The translations under genes and the position numbers were made by a program. A stretch of DNA of 46,880 nucleotides from Desulfurobacterium atlanticum. GTDB lineage: Bacteria; Aquificota; Aquificia; Desulfurobacteriales; Desulfurobacteriaceae. The DNA lies in NCBI RefSeq assembly GCF_900188395.1, contig NZ_FZOB01000001.1, positions 262,101-308,980 on the forward strand, given 5' to 3'. Of this stretch, positions 46,648 through 46,880 are shown one piece after another. Below the pieces are notes generated by a model. That model did not search any database, was not told the DNA's origin, and saw only the letters and a list, made by a program, of their open reading frames with translations. The stretch's first letter is position 1; every line of letters starts with the position of its first letter.

Positions 46648-46672
46648 TGGGGAGGAGGGAGGGGGATAGGGG
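46648..46672 (+). other. G-rich tract with G-quadruplex pattern
   Basis: Four runs of at least three G (GGGG, GGG, GGGGG, GGGGG) with loops of 4, 1 and 3 bases fit the G3+N1-7 pattern. In this AT-rich genome it stands out sharply. It lies just after the selA terminator and before the next gene's leader. Whether it folds or matters is unknown. Confidence 0.5.
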
Positions 46673-46777
46673 GTTGTATATATCAATAATAGTTCTCAAT
46701 ATGTGTTTGTCAACCCTTCAAAACCTGCATAGGTATACACATACTCCCCACCCACACCAAAGGAAAAAGGCTGCCCA

Positions 46778-46843
46778 CCTGGTAGTTAAAATATTAAGAG
46801 CACTAAACATTCAAATTTTCAGAAAACCAAAACCACTACCAGG
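46778..46843 (+). promoter_or_regulatory. inverted repeat in the leader of the last gene, overlapping its ribosome binding site
   Basis: CCTGGTAGT (46778-46786) and ACTACCAGG (46835-46843) are perfect 9-bp complements separated by 48 bases. The 3' arm runs into the AGGAGG Shine-Dalgarno (46841-46846) of the gene starting at 46853, so pairing would partly hide the ribosome binding site. It could be a translational switch; this is inferred from the sequence only. Confidence 0.4.
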
Positions 46844-46852
46844 AGGACAACC

Positions 46853-46880
46853 ATGCAGCTAAATATAAACCTATACCACG
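46853..46880 (+). CDS. start of a further gene (3' partial)
   Basis: An ATG six bases after AGGAGG opens a frame of nine codons (MQLNINLYH) that runs off the right edge. The strong ribosome binding site supports a real start. Too little is visible to suggest a function. Confidence 0.5.

Overview
The window is AT-rich, densely packed bacterial DNA with strong AGGAGG-type ribosome binding sites and many 1-20 nt gene overlaps. The outer-membrane proteins (Omp85 barrel, Pel exopolysaccharide export), SelA, a fumarate-reductase-like pair and a large type III-A CRISPR locus suggest a thermophilic, Gram-negative autotroph of the Aquificota, most likely near the Desulfurobacteriaceae. That taxonomic guess rests on gene content only; no rRNA gene is present.

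Layout. 1-1878 (+): 3' part of a BamA/Omp85 gene that runs in from the left edge. 1880-14405 (-): a complete Pel exopolysaccharide operon in the order pelC-pelD-pelE-pelF-pelG-pelA-TPR protein-pelB, with a sigma70-like promoter upstream of pelC. PelD keeps the c-di-GMP RxxD site, and PelB is split and carries SPOR-like repeats. 14519-18358 (-): overlapping housekeeping operon mazG-uspA-mtnA-ruvA-ruvB. 18447-21804 (+): pdxJ-acpS followed by a fumarate-reductase-like iron-sulfur/flavoprotein pair. 21839-23982 (-): a small cREC protein, gatC and gatA.

24170-41409 (+) is the most interesting region: one co-directional type III-A island. It begins with a MazF-like protein plus a Lon-SAVED protease that resemble the CalpT/CalpL pair of cyclic-oligoadenylate signalling. 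An HD-less but GGDD-containing Cas10 follows, then Csm2, Csm3, Csm4, a Csm5 split by a -1 frameshift at an A7 run, and Cas6. Two dynamin-like GTPases resembling the LeoA/LeoBC (Eleos) defence pair come next. Cas1 (active-site Glu replaced by Asp), two tandem cas2 genes, a leader and an array of 45 repeats and 44 spacers complete it. The working model (inference) is that Csm-crRNA recognises viral mRNA, Cas10 makes cyclic oligoadenylate, and the SAVED-Lon protease cleaves its MazF-like partner. The membrane-type GTPases may add a second, membrane-level response. No CalpS-like sigma factor and no Csm6 are visible. Several spacers are antisense to Shine-Dalgarno/start-codon regions, which fixes the array's transcription direction as + and fits RNA targeting.

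41488-45160 (-): DUF3857-transglutaminase gene (frameshifted, also at an A7 run), tsaD and ppk2. 45217-46611 (+): selA with a strong terminator, then a G-rich stretch and a long leader before the first nine codons of another gene.
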